NCBI RefSeq assembly: GCF_019219825.1
Contig: NZ_JAHUXH010000016.1
Span: forward strand, 1 to 64,000
Origin: Streptomyces sp. TRM70350
Lineage (GTDB): Bacteria > Actinomycetota > Actinomycetes > Streptomycetales > Streptomycetaceae
DNA length: 64,000 nt
Direction of reading: 5' to 3'
In this document: positions 1-8,047 of the stretch, one piece after another
How positions within the stretch are numbered: the stretch's first letter is position 1
How the letters are laid out: every line of letters begins with the position of its first letter
Position numbers and translations under genes: made by a program
The notes under the pieces: model-generated
The model's database searches: none
What the model was told of the DNA's origin: nothing
The model's input: only the letters and a program-made list of their open reading frames with translations

Positions 1-226
1 ATGATCCGGACGGACCGCAAGTGAAAGCCCGAGGTTAGGGCCACAATCAGTTGCCGGCGCGAGCTGAGGCCTCCTGCTCCCCGCTGCGGTGGCAGTGGCA
101 GTCGCATCGAAGGACCAAGAGCGGGTGCTATCCAGTCAGCGGCGCCCCGGCGTCTGACCTCGCGGTTGCCGTGGCACAACTGGTGCTCTGCGTAGAGGCA
201 CTCCGGCGAGGCATCCCCCTGCTGGG

Positions 227-701
227 TCACCGCTGGGCCTCGGTGATCTGCCTCGGCTGACAGGCAACCTTGAAGATCGCCCACACGGTTTTACCGACAA
301 CGTGTCCCGTGGCACCGATGTCGTCAGCCAACGCCCGGACGAGCAGCAGGCCTCGTCCTGAGCAGTCGTCGCCCTCTGCGTTGCGGGAGGCGAGCTCCCA
401 CGGGGGAAGGCTCCGATCTCCGCTGTCTCGGACCGCCAGAAAGATCACTGCATCGTCGAGGGAGAGGGTCACGCAGTACTCCCTGCCGGGCGGTACTCCG
501 TGGAGCAAGGCGTTCGTGGCGAGCTCCGAAACGCAGAGCCGTATGAACGTCCAGCCGGTCTGTGCATCCCCAGCTCGTGAGGGTCTCAAGGGCGAAGTCG
601 CGCGCACGGAGGTGCGTGATCGGGGGAAACGACGTTGCCGTGACAGGGCCACAGTGGACTACCGCCTTGTTCTGATGGGTCCGACAAACCCTGGACCTCA
701 A
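227..701 (-). pseudogene. ATP-binding (HATPase_c_2, RsbW-like) regulatory protein, frameshifted
   Basis: The reading frame ending at 227 carries the ATP-binding hallmarks of the anti-sigma-factor-type GHKL kinases that are numerous in Streptomyces: an N box (ELATNALLHG), a G1-like DSGD and a G2-like GRGLLLVRALAD. The expected N-terminal half (THLRARDFALETLTSWG, then DRLD) is instead in the neighbouring frame, which opens near 701. The two halves meet at about 550-558, so a single short indel separates them. Such proteins usually bind an anti-anti-sigma partner or act with HTH/DUF397 neighbours; no partner gene is next to it here. Either a true pseudogene or a local sequence error; the two adjacent genes are broken too. 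Confidence 0.6.
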
Positions 702-809
702 CGCTATTCGCGAAAAGTAGTAATGCTGACCTCTGGGGGCCTCTCTGCCAGGGAGTTACGGTGTAGACCTGCAAGGCCGGGAGGGTCGTCGGTCGTACAG
801 GAGGACGCC

Positions 810-1349
810 GTGAGCACGAGTAGCGGGGTCAGTACGTCGTTGCCGTACCTGACACCGCGTGAGCATGGGCAGGGCGATGTCTGGGCCAGTGAGGCGGCAG
901 CCCAGGGGCGACGCGGAACCCAGCGGATTGTCCATGCCGGAGAGGTGCCGGCGCCGATCGACGTGGCGGCTGCTCGGCATTTCGGAGGGGGAATCAGTCG
1001 TCGTACGGCGGCGGCTGATTCTTCTGGATGACCAGCCGCACGAGCTGACCGACACCTATTACCCCACAAGCATCGCCCGAGGCGCCGGGCTTGCTGAAAC
1101 GGCCAAGATCCCTGGTGGAGCCGTCACGCTGCTCGCTCGACTGGGGCATGTCGGTGTTCTCGTCCGTGAGGACGTGACGGCCGGGATGCCCGACGTGGCG
1201 GAGCAGAAGACTCTGCGGACCGCCCCGGAAGAGCCGGTGCTGCGACTGACGAGGCTCACGCTGGACCACGATGACCGGCCGATCCAGGTCGACCGTATGG
1301 TGATATCCGCCCTATGCAGACACTGCGCTACCAGATCAGGATCGGATAA
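810..1349 (+). pseudogene. GntR-type UTRA ligand-binding domain protein, two frameshifts
   Basis: A GTG at 810 follows a good ribosome site (CAGGAGG at about 799-805). Its frame reads a typical Streptomyces UTRA-only regulator start, then loses frame near 968-972, where the next frame continues with LLGISEGESVVVRRRLILLD. That frame covers most of the UTRA fold (HELTDTYYPTSIARG, GGAVTLLARLG, EDVTAGMPD, RLTRLTLDHDDRPIQVDRMV). A second shift near 1300-1315 moves the expected ending LRYQIRIG-stop (TAA 1347-1349) into another frame. UTRA domains sense small molecules in HutC-subfamily repressors; there is no DNA-binding domain here. It lies 2 bp before the next GntR gene, suggesting an ancestral pair. 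Confidence 0.6.
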
Positions 1350-1351
1350 CC

Positions 1352-2129
1352 GTGCCCAAGGCCGAAAAGGACGCCTCTGGCCGCCGCTCGCTGCACGAGA
1401 GGATCGCGGCCGATCTCCGTGACGACATCATGAGCGGAGAACTGCCACCGGGAGCCAACCTGCCCTCCACCGCGCAGCTCACGGCCCGCTTCGACGCCTC
1501 GAACGCCACGGTGAAGGCCTGCAGAAGGCCTTGCAGGTCCTGAAGGACGAACGGCTGGTGGTCGGTCGTGCGGGCGCGGCGGTCACGGTCCGCGAGCATC
1601 GCATGCGTACCGTGCGTCCTGCTGCCCTCATGGCTCCGGCCGACCCCGGAGAGCCCTACCGGTGGCTCAGCGAAGCGGCCAAACATGGCACGTACGCCAG
1701 CAGCAAGATTGTTGATGTGGCGGAGAGCATCCCACCCGCTGACGTTCGCGCGGCCTTCGGGCTTCCAGAGAACGGCACGGCCCTGCTCCGGAGTCAGGTC
1801 CTCCTGGTCGATGACGAGCCTGCCGAACTCGTGAGGTCCAACTACCCGTTGGACATCGCTCGCGGCACAGCCCTGATGGACCGCCGCAGGATCAAGGGCG
1901 GGACTCCCGCCCTTCTGGCCGAACTCGGATACCCGACCCGCCTGTGCGTGGACCAGATCTCCGCCAGGATCCCCACTCAGGAGCAGTACCGGGTGCTACA
2001 GCTCACCAGCAGCATGCCGGTACTTCGAACTCTCCGCGTCGTCCAGAGCGACCAGGAGCGCCCCATCGAGGCAACGGTCATGGTGAAGGCGGGCTCTACG
2101 AATTGGAGTACGAGTTCGTGCCCGAGTGA
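1352..2129 (+). pseudogene. GntR/HutC-family transcriptional regulator, two frameshifts
   Basis: A GTG start at 1352 opens a GntR winged-helix domain (LHERIAADLRDDIMSGELPPG, then LPSTAQLTARF). The frame breaks after NATVK: an extra 8 bases at about 1514-1521 duplicate AAGGCCTG. Without them the protein would read through into KALQVLKDERLVVGRAGAAV and the UTRA domain (YASSKIVDVAESIPPADV, RSNYPLDIARG, GGTPALLAELG). A second slip near 2091-2096 moves the normal C-terminus YELEYEFVPE-stop into the next frame; TGA is at 2127-2129. As written it gives a 63-residue HTH peptide and a separate UTRA piece. HutC-type regulators repress small-molecule or conjugation genes; the target is unknown. Confidence 0.7.
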
Positions 2130-2655
2130 CTGCCTTGTGGCGACCTCAGTGCTCGTCGGTCGCCTACGGCCCCTCTCTTCCACGCGCGACGGCCGATAGA
2201 CCGCCTGCCAGGTCGGGCCGAACACAGGTGGCACTTGCCGCCCGGCGCAAGGTGCAGCCCGAAGTAGCCACAAAAGGCGATCGCTGCCAGCACCTCGCGG
2301 TTCCCGGCCCGTCTGCGAGACCCCCGTCCTACCACTGTTTCCATCTTGAGGTGCAATCTCGTTCCGGCAACTTCTCGCCAATCAATCCACCTCTGCCTCG
2401 GCTTCGCGGTCGAGTAACTTCACCGCGCCGTGAGCCGATTCCGTCTGGATCTGACCAGCTCAGACGGCGAATGGGAAGTCTTGGTGCTGACCGGCCGTGA
2501 GGTGGGGGCCAACCGGGCGTAATGCAATCTAGTGCAACAAGCGGGGCATTAAGCCTTTCGGTCATCGTTACCGTGGCGCTTTACAACGAAAGCTTGGACC
2601 GTCGAAGATCTTGCTTGTCGAATCAGCAGAGAATCGGGAAAGGGGGATACACGTC
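2130..2655. other. Gene-poor stretch, about 525 bp
   Basis: Apart from the weak minus-strand remnant at 2171-2316, no frame here shows Streptomyces codon bias over a useful length. The part from about 2510 to 2655 is richer in A+T than its surroundings (for example CAATCTAGTGCAAC near 2524) and presumably holds the promoter of the bacteriocin-like gene that starts at 2656. I could not fix -35/-10 boxes with confidence. Confidence 0.5.
2171..2316 (-). pseudogene. Possible remnant of a small membrane/zinc-finger protein
   Basis: On the minus strand one frame reads a short hydrophobic segment (EVLAAIAFCGYFGLHL) followed by a CxxC-like pair (GGKCHLCSARPGRRS) and an Arg/Lys-rich stretch. This pattern, one transmembrane helix then a CxxC knuckle and basic residues, is common in small proteins of Streptomyces integrative elements. 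The expected second CxxC is missing from this frame and there is no convincing start, so I read it as a decayed relic. The identification rests only on pattern and could be chance. Confidence 0.22.
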
Positions 2656-3048
2656 ATGAAAACCTTTGGTAGGTCATTCACTTTCGCCAGCGCCGCTGCG
2701 GCCCTGGCTGCTGGAGTCCTCGCTCCTGGCGCGTCGGCAAGTGCGGCAACGCCCCAGCCGCAGGAATGGGGCATGGTTGCCATCAAGGTCGATCCGTCCT
2801 CGAGGTCAGTCACTCCGGCGACGACCAAGGACGTGGGCGGTGGTACATGGACTTATGGCACCGAACTGGTGAGCGGTGGGAAGCGCTGCTATTCGTACTA
2901 CTTCCATGGTTCGAAGTTGCACAAGGCGACCGCAAGAATAGCCAATGCCGAGAGAAACGCTGCCGAACCAGGCGGGAGAACGGCTAGGGCCAGCGCAACG
3001 GCTGGCGCGGCGTACACGTGCTACGCGTACTGGAGCAATCTCGAATAA
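2656..3048 (+). CDS. Lactococcin 972-family bacteriocin-like secreted peptide
   Basis: A 130-residue precursor. The ATG at 2656 is preceded by an AAAGGGGGA purine run; an upstream in-frame start would only add residues ahead of a clear signal peptide. Residues 1 to about 32 are MKTFGRSF, a long hydrophobic Ala-rich core and an ASASA-type signal peptidase site. The mature part has the family signature GGGTWTYGT, then YSYYFHGSKLHKATARI, and an aromatic C-terminus (YTCYAYWSNLE). Lactococcin 972 inhibits septum formation by binding lipid II. Unlike lactococcin 972 this protein has two Cys, after GGKR and in YTCYAY, which could form a disulphide once exported. The usual large membrane and ABC partner genes are not next to it. 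Confidence 0.78.
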   Translation: MKTFGRSFTFASAAAALAAGVLAPGASASAATPQPQEWGMVAIKVDPSSRSVTPATTKDVGGGTWTYGTELVSGGKRCYSYYFHGSKLHKATARIANAERNAAEPGGRTARASATAGAAYTCYAYWSNLE

Positions 3049-3309
3049 AGCTCCTCGGTCGTTGGAGAGGTGGTCCGTGAAGTCACGCCCGGCTCGCGGG
3101 TTCCTGCTCTCGCTGCGAGCCTCGCAGCGCGGCGGACAAGGCGACTTTGCGGACACCCCAGACCACATCAGCAAGTCACTCAGCTCCTCACATCAGCCCA
3201 GCGATCCCATGAGCTGGCAGCGGCCGTGCCCCCGCGACGACAGGCGCCGTACACTCGGCGCAGGCGGGCCTCGGAAGCCGGATAAAGGAAAAGGACTCTC
3301 CCGAACGCC

Positions 3310-3945
3310 GTGTTTTCTTCACGCTCCTTCATCTTGGCACTCGTGGCCGCGCTGACAGCCGGTACGGCAATCGGAGTCCTCGCCCCTCTTCTTCAGACGC
3401 CTGACGTCTTGGCAGCCCATGTGGCGCATCTTGTCTTGGCTGCTGGCTGGTCCTGGGGAGCCTTGGCTTTCTGTGTGGGCCTCGCACGCAAATCCAGGAT
3501 TGAGTCCGCCGTCCTGGCCCCGGCGTCCCTGATCGCAGGGGTGATCGTTTACTACGTGACGAAGCTGGAGCAAGGCCAGTTCCTGGCGGCGGACTTGGAT
3601 GACCCTTCCAAGGCCACGCACGTCTACTGGGCCGGATTCTTGTCCAAGACGATTTTCTGGTGTGCGGCGGCATGTGTTCTGGGGTTGATTTTGGGATTGG
3701 CCGGGAACCTGGCGCGGAATCGGGGACTTCGCGGCCTCCCCTTTCGAGTGCTGATTCCACTGGTGGTTATCGTGGAGACATCGCAGCGGCTCCGCTTCGA
3801 AGCCCCACTACAAGGCGCAGTGGCCAGTACGACGTGGAGCGTGGCCCGCCTCGTAGCAGTGGCTGTCCTCATCGTTCTGATCGCGGATACGGTCATCAAC
3901 TTGCGGCTTCGGCGCTCCGCCGGGCAGCCCGAAGGCCGCGCATGA
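3310..3945 (+). CDS. Polytopic membrane protein (DUF6518-like)
   Basis: A 211-residue protein with about six hydrophobic segments: residues 6-26, 35-55, 66-87, a re-entrant or TM segment after KATHVYWAGFLSKTIFW, one around 135-155 and one near 185-205. It ends in an Arg-rich tail. The GTG at 3310 sits after AAAGGAAAAGGA. Third-position GC is lower than in the core genes, as in the bacteriocin gene upstream, which suggests the two share an accessory origin. I do not know its function. By position it could protect the producer against the peptide encoded at 2656, but the 260-bp gap argues against tight coupling. The DUF6518 assignment is from general resemblance only. Confidence 0.6.
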   Translation: MFSSRSFILALVAALTAGTAIGVLAPLLQTPDVLAAHVAHLVLAAGWSWGALAFCVGLARKSRIESAVLAPASLIAGVIVYYVTKLEQGQFLAADLDDPSKATHVYWAGFLSKTIFWCAAACVLGLILGLAGNLARNRGLRGLPFRVLIPLVVIVETSQRLRFEAPLQGAVASTTWSVARLVAVAVLIVLIADTVINLRLRRSAGQPEGRA

Positions 3946-4012
3946 GCCTCGCGTGGCCTCCAGCCGACTTGCGGCAGGAGACCCACTTGACCGCGGCCTC
4001 GGAACTACTCGC

Positions 4013-5164
4013 TCAGCTGTCCACCCCCACGGTCGAACGGTGTGCCCCCCGGTCGCCCGCCCCCTCCTTCGCCCACGTCTCCAGTCGGTCCGTGAACTCG
4101 GCTGCCCGTTCCGCCCAGTCGAGTTCCGCCAGCGCCGCGGCCCGGCCGCGTTCGGCGGTGGTCAGGCGCAGGTTCGTGTCGGTGCGCAGGCGTCGTACCG
4201 CGTCCGCGGCCGCCGCCGGGTTGCCGTAGGGGACGACGAGGCCGCAGCGGTGGTGTGTCACCAGGTCGGCCGCCAGGGGGTTCGGTGTGGTGACGACGGG
4301 GACGCCGTGGGCCATGTACTCGACGACCTTGGTGGGCCGTGAGTGGCGGTAGTTGGGCTGGTCGTGCAGGAGGGAGAGGCCGGCCAGGGCGCCGGAGAGG
4401 AGGGCGAGCGCGCGGTCGTTGGGGAGGTAGCCGTGCCAGTGCAGGACGCCGTCGCGGTCGGCCTCGGTGAGCGCGCCGCGTACCTCCGGGTCGGCCGCGC
4501 CGATCGCCTCGACCCGTACGTCCGGCCCGAGCAGCCGGGCCGTCTCGATGAGGTCGAGCGCCCCGCGCGCCCGGGACAGGTGGCCCAGATAGACGACCCG
4601 GTCCGTGCCGGGCGGCTCCGGTGACCCGGGCGGTACGGTCGGCAGGTTCGGTACGACGGGATGGGGTCGGCGGAAACGCGCCCGGTAGGCGTCCTCGGCG
4701 AGCAGCAGCCGCACATGCCGCTCCGCCAGCCGTTCCGCCGCCCGTACCGCCAGCCTCAGCGGCGGCCGCAGCGCCGTCGGCACCCAGCGTTTCATCGTCA
4801 GCGCCGCCGCCGTGTCCTCGTGCACGTCCCACACGGTCACCGGCGCCCGGCCCGCGCGCCGCCACCGGCGCAGGGTGCCGGGCAGGGCGAGCAGCAGCTC
4901 CGGGTCGTGCAGCAGGACCACGTCCGCCTCCGGTCCCCGCTCGGCGAGCAGGGCGCGCGCCGCGCGCAGCGCCGCCCGGCGGTCGCGGCCCGCGGCCCGG
5001 GGAAGGTCCACGCCCTCCACACCGGGGCGCGGTGTCACTCCGCGCGCGCTGAACGGAGCGGCGTACACGACCCGGTGGCCGCGCTCCGTCAGGGCGGCGA
5101 TCTCCCGGTGCAGTATGCGCGCGTCCTCGGGATGGTGGACGACGGTGACCACGAGTATCCGCAT
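4013..5164 (-). CDS. GT-B (GT4-type) glycosyltransferase
   Basis: A 383-residue cytoplasmic glycosyltransferase with a two-Rossmann GT-B layout. The N-terminal domain begins MRILVVTVVHHPEDARIL, which includes the HHPEDARI motif of GT4 enzymes that transfer sugars to polysaccharide or lipid carriers. The donor half starts near residue 185 (VVYLGHLSRARG) and holds the nucleotide-sugar motif RPTKVVEYMAHGVPVV at about residue 285. It follows the WecC-type dehydrogenase by 40 bp on the same strand, so the two are probably co-transcribed and it may use the ManNAcA donor made here. Acceptor and linkage cannot be read from sequence. The C-terminus reaches the convergent boundary with the accessory left end. 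Confidence 0.85.
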   Translation of the reverse strand: MRILVVTVVHHPEDARILHREIAALTERGHRVVYAAPFSARGVTPRPGVEGVDLPRAAGRDRRAALRAARALLAERGPEADVVLLHDPELLLALPGTLRRWRRAGRAPVTVWDVHEDTAAALTMKRWVPTALRPPLRLAVRAAERLAERHVRLLLAEDAYRARFRRPHPVVPNLPTVPPGSPEPPGTDRVVYLGHLSRARGALDLIETARLLGPDVRVEAIGAADPEVRGALTEADRDGVLHWHGYLPNDRALALLSGALAGLSLLHDQPNYRHSRPTKVVEYMAHGVPVVTTPNPLAADLVTHHRCGLVVPYGNPAAAADAVRRLRTDTNLRLTTAERGRAAALAELDWAERAAEFTDRLETWAKEGAGDRGAHRSTVGVDS

Positions 5165-5204
5165 CAGAGCAGCACCTTTCGGCTCCGTCCCCGAAGGGGG
5201 GCCG

Positions 5205-6512
5205 TCACAGCACCTCGACCCCGGGCCGGAAGATCCGCCCCCGGGTGTCGAACAGCAGGCGGGCCGCGTCGGCGAGGGCGGGCAGGTCGTAGGAGGAGTG
5301 GTCCTGGAGCAGGATCGTCAGGTCGTGGTCGCGGACCGCGTCCGTCGGGTCGTCGACGCGGGGGACCGGCACGTCGTCGACGCACCACTCGGAGACATGC
5401 GGGTCGTGGAAGGAGACCTCGGCCTCGCGCTGCCGCAGCAGCCGGGCCACCGGCACGGCCGGGGACTCCCGCTGGTCGGCGACATCGGGCTTGTAGGTGA
5501 CTCCGAGCAGCAGCACCCGGGAGCCGTGCAGCGGCCGGCCCGCGGTGTTGAGCAGGTCCTGGGCGCGGCGTACGACGTACTCCGGCATCCGCCGGTTGAT
5601 CTCCTGGGCCAGCTCGACGAACCGGAACTCGTAGCCGAGCGAGGAACGCACCTTGTACGACAGGTAGTTGGGGTCGATGGGTATGCAGTGGCCGCCGACT
5701 CCGGCGCCCGGCCGGAACGCCTGGAAGCCGAACGGCTTGGTGCTCGCGCAGCGGATCGCGTCCCACAGGTCGACGCCCAGCTCGTGGCTGATGACGGCGA
5801 GTTCGTTGACGAGGGCGATGTTGACGTGCCGGTAGGTGTTCTCCAGCAGCTTGGCCATCTCGGCCTCGCGGGTGCCCTTCGCCTGGACGACCGTGTCGAC
5901 GAGCTTGCCGTAGAAGGCGACCGCCCGGGCGGCGCACGTGGGGGTGCAGCCGCCGACGACCTTGGGGGTGTCGCGCAGCCCGTGCCCGGTGTTGCCGGGG
6001 TCGATGCGCTCCGGTGAGAAGGCGAGGGCGAAGTCCTCCCCGGCCCGCAGCCCGGATTCCAGCTCCAGCAGAGGTCGTACCACCTCTTCGGTGGTGCCCG
6101 GATAGGTGGTGGACTCCAGGACGACGAGCTGTCCGCGCCGCAGCCGGCCCGCCACCGCGTGCACGGCGGCGGTGACCGCGCTCAGATCGGGCCCGCCGTC
6201 GCCGTTGAGCGGGGTCGGCACGCAGATCACCACGGTCTGCGCGCGGGCGAGGCAGTCGTCGTCGGTGGACGCCATGAAGCCGGCCGCCAGCATCCGGCGG
6301 ACGTCCTCGTCGGACACGTCGTCGACGTGGGAGTGGCCGGAGTTGAGGCCGTCGACGACCCGTGGGTCCCGGTCGAGACCCACGACTCTCAGGCCGACCG
6401 TCGCCGCCTCCCGGACGAGCGGCAGCCCGACGTAGCCGAGCCCGATCACCGCCAGTTCGACGGTGTCGGATATCGCTGATCCCCCGAGTGGTTCAGTCTG
6501 CTGGACCTGCAT
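5205..6512 (-). CDS. wecC: UDP-N-acetyl-D-mannosamine dehydrogenase-type nucleotide-sugar dehydrogenase
   Basis: A 435-residue NAD-dependent dehydrogenase that oxidises C6 of a UDP-sugar twice, giving a uronic acid. The Rossmann motif GLGYVGLPL is at 24-32, SxE-type PERIDPGNTG lies at about 167-176, the catalytic Lys/Asn segment EMAKLLENTYRH at 218-229, and the nucleophile Cys276 is in GVGGHCIPIDP. The UDP-binding C-terminal domain carries LLGVTYKPDVADQRESPA. The family also covers GDP-Man and UDP-Glc dehydrogenases; the HCIPIDPxYL form and the WecB-type epimerase nearby favour UDP-ManNAc to UDP-ManNAcA. The ATG at 6512 follows GGGGTGAAG. It lies between two glycosyltransferases on the same strand. 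Confidence 0.88.
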   Translation of the reverse strand: MQVQQTEPLGGSAISDTVELAVIGLGYVGLPLVREAATVGLRVVGLDRDPRVVDGLNSGHSHVDDVSDEDVRRMLAAGFMASTDDDCLARAQTVVICVPTPLNGDGGPDLSAVTAAVHAVAGRLRRGQLVVLESTTYPGTTEEVVRPLLELESGLRAGEDFALAFSPERIDPGNTGHGLRDTPKVVGGCTPTCAARAVAFYGKLVDTVVQAKGTREAEMAKLLENTYRHVNIALVNELAVISHELGVDLWDAIRCASTKPFGFQAFRPGAGVGGHCIPIDPNYLSYKVRSSLGYEFRFVELAQEINRRMPEYVVRRAQDLLNTAGRPLHGSRVLLLGVTYKPDVADQRESPAVPVARLLRQREAEVSFHDPHVSEWCVDDVPVPRVDDPTDAVRDHDLTILLQDHSSYDLPALADAARLLFDTRGRIFRPGVEVL

Positions 6513-6557
6513 AGGGCTTCACCCCTGCCTCGTCGCGGGACCTGCCGGGCCCGCATC

Positions 6558-8009
6558 TCAAGCGCAGCCGAGGGCGCGGTACGCCTCGCGGGTGGTCGCG
6601 GCGACACGCTTCCAGGTGCGGTCACGTGCCACGAACTCGCGGGCGGCCGCTCCCCATTCGGCCCGACCGTTTCTACTGTAAAGCAGAGATTCGATCGCAT
6701 CTGCCCAAACTTGTGGCGATGAGGGCGGGATGAGAAGTCCGGTCACTCCCGGCTGGACAAGCTCCCGCAGCGCGGGTACGTCACTGGCGGCCACCGGCAG
6801 CCCGCTCGCCATCGCCTCGACCGGCTTCAGCGGCGTCACCAGGCGGCACACCCGCTCGTCGGTGCGCGGCACCGCGAACACGTCCAACACCGCGTGGAAG
6901 TCCCGCACTTGGGCGTACGGCACCCGGCCGGTGAACACGGCCGCCCCGTCGGCCAGTCCGAGCCCGCCGGCCAGCCGCAGCAGTGCCGCCCGCTCGGGGC
7001 CGTCCCCCACGATCAGCAGCCGCAACGGCACCCCGCGACGCCTCAGCTCGGCACCCGCATGGAGCAATGTGCCGATTCCCTCGTGTGGAGTAAGGCTGCT
7101 GACCGTGCCGACGACGAAATCGTCCGGCGCGATACCGAGCCGGGCCCGCAGCGGCGCCCCGTCCGGCAGCGGGGCGAGGAACTCCTCGCCCACCGCGTTC
7201 GGCACGATCAGCACCCGCTCCTCGGGCACCCCGCGCGCCACGATCTCCGCCTTCATCGCCGCGCCCAGCGTCAGCACCAGGTCCGCCTCGCGCATGCAGT
7301 GCGTCTCCAGCTCGCGCCGCGCCCGGTACGTCGGGTCGGCGCAGGTCCGCCCCGGGGCCTGGGTCAGCCAGGTGTCCTCCAGGAAGCCGCGCACCTCGTA
7401 GACCACCGGCAGCCCGTGGGCGGCGCGCAGGGCCAGCGCCACCCGCCCGTTGCCGTGGTCGGTGGCCGGGTGCAGCACGGCGGGCCGCAGCCGCTGAACC
7501 AGCAGGCCGGCCAGCTCGGCGTTGCGGGCCAGCACCGCCGCCTGCCCGTACGGCAGCCACCGCGGCAGCAGCCGGTGCTGCGGCACCCCGCCCACCGTCT
7601 GCACCGGGCGGGCGTCCAGCACCCCCTGCGCCACCGGGAACCCGATCCGGGTCACCACGTGCGGATCGAGCCCGGCGGCGCGTTGCGCCTCGGCGATCTG
7701 CTGGGTGCGCACGGTGTAGCCGGCGTGCTTGAACGGCAGTCCGTTGGTGACCAGATGCAGCACCCGGCCCGGCACCGGGCGGACCCGCCGGGCGGGCGGC
7801 GGGGGCACCCGTACCCCGGACGGAGCAGCGGTCGGCCCTGCCGTTGGGGCCCGGTCGGCGAGCCGCCGTTCCAGCGGCCTGACCCGGCGCCGCACGGGCG
7901 GCGGCAGCAGCCGTACCCCCAGCAGGGCCGCCCGGAGGGGGTCATGGCGCAGTTCGCCCCACGCCACGGATGCGGCCAGACTGAGCGCACGGGGGATATG
8001 ACGCGACAT
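6558..8009 (-). CDS. GT4-family glycosyltransferase
   Basis: A 483-residue GT-B enzyme. A Pro/Arg-rich N-terminal region (1-80) precedes the first Rossmann domain (RVLHLVTNGLPFKHAGYTVR at about 83-102). The donor domain begins near residue 290 (VVGTVSSLTPHEG), continues with LLIVGDGPERAALL, and ends in the E-x7-E motif within KPVEAMASGLPVAASDVPALRE. It starts 38 bp from the divergent epimerase gene, so both directions share a very short promoter region. Two segments, around 6655-6725 and 7055-7100, use A/T-ending codons very unlike the rest of the gene although the protein motifs are intact. Probably assembles the same glycan as its neighbours; acceptor unknown. Confidence 0.85.
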   Translation of the reverse strand: MSRHIPRALSLAASVAWGELRHDPLRAALLGVRLLPPPVRRRVRPLERRLADRAPTAGPTAAPSGVRVPPPPARRVRPVPGRVLHLVTNGLPFKHAGYTVRTQQIAEAQRAAGLDPHVVTRIGFPVAQGVLDARPVQTVGGVPQHRLLPRWLPYGQAAVLARNAELAGLLVQRLRPAVLHPATDHGNGRVALALRAAHGLPVVYEVRGFLEDTWLTQAPGRTCADPTYRARRELETHCMREADLVLTLGAAMKAEIVARGVPEERVLIVPNAVGEEFLAPLPDGAPLRARLGIAPDDFVVGTVSSLTPHEGIGTLLHAGAELRRRGVPLRLLIVGDGPERAALLRLAGGLGLADGAAVFTGRVPYAQVRDFHAVLDVFAVPRTDERVCRLVTPLKPVEAMASGLPVAASDVPALRELVQPGVTGLLIPPSSPQVWADAIESLLYSRNGRAEWGAAAREFVARDRTWKRVAATTREAYRALGCA

Positions 8010-8047
8010 GCCGTCACGTTAGGCGGCGAGAGCGGAGAAGGTACGAC

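Noticed and set aside
270..1031. Long plus-strand frame over the decayed left end
   Set aside because: It is mostly antisense to the ATP-binding relic; only its end (after about 810) belongs to a gene, the UTRA pseudogene.
4812..6017. 401-codon plus-strand frame opposite the GT and dehydrogenase genes
   Set aside because: Antisense of well-supported genes; composition is Arg/Ala/Gly-rich as expected for shadows in high-GC DNA.
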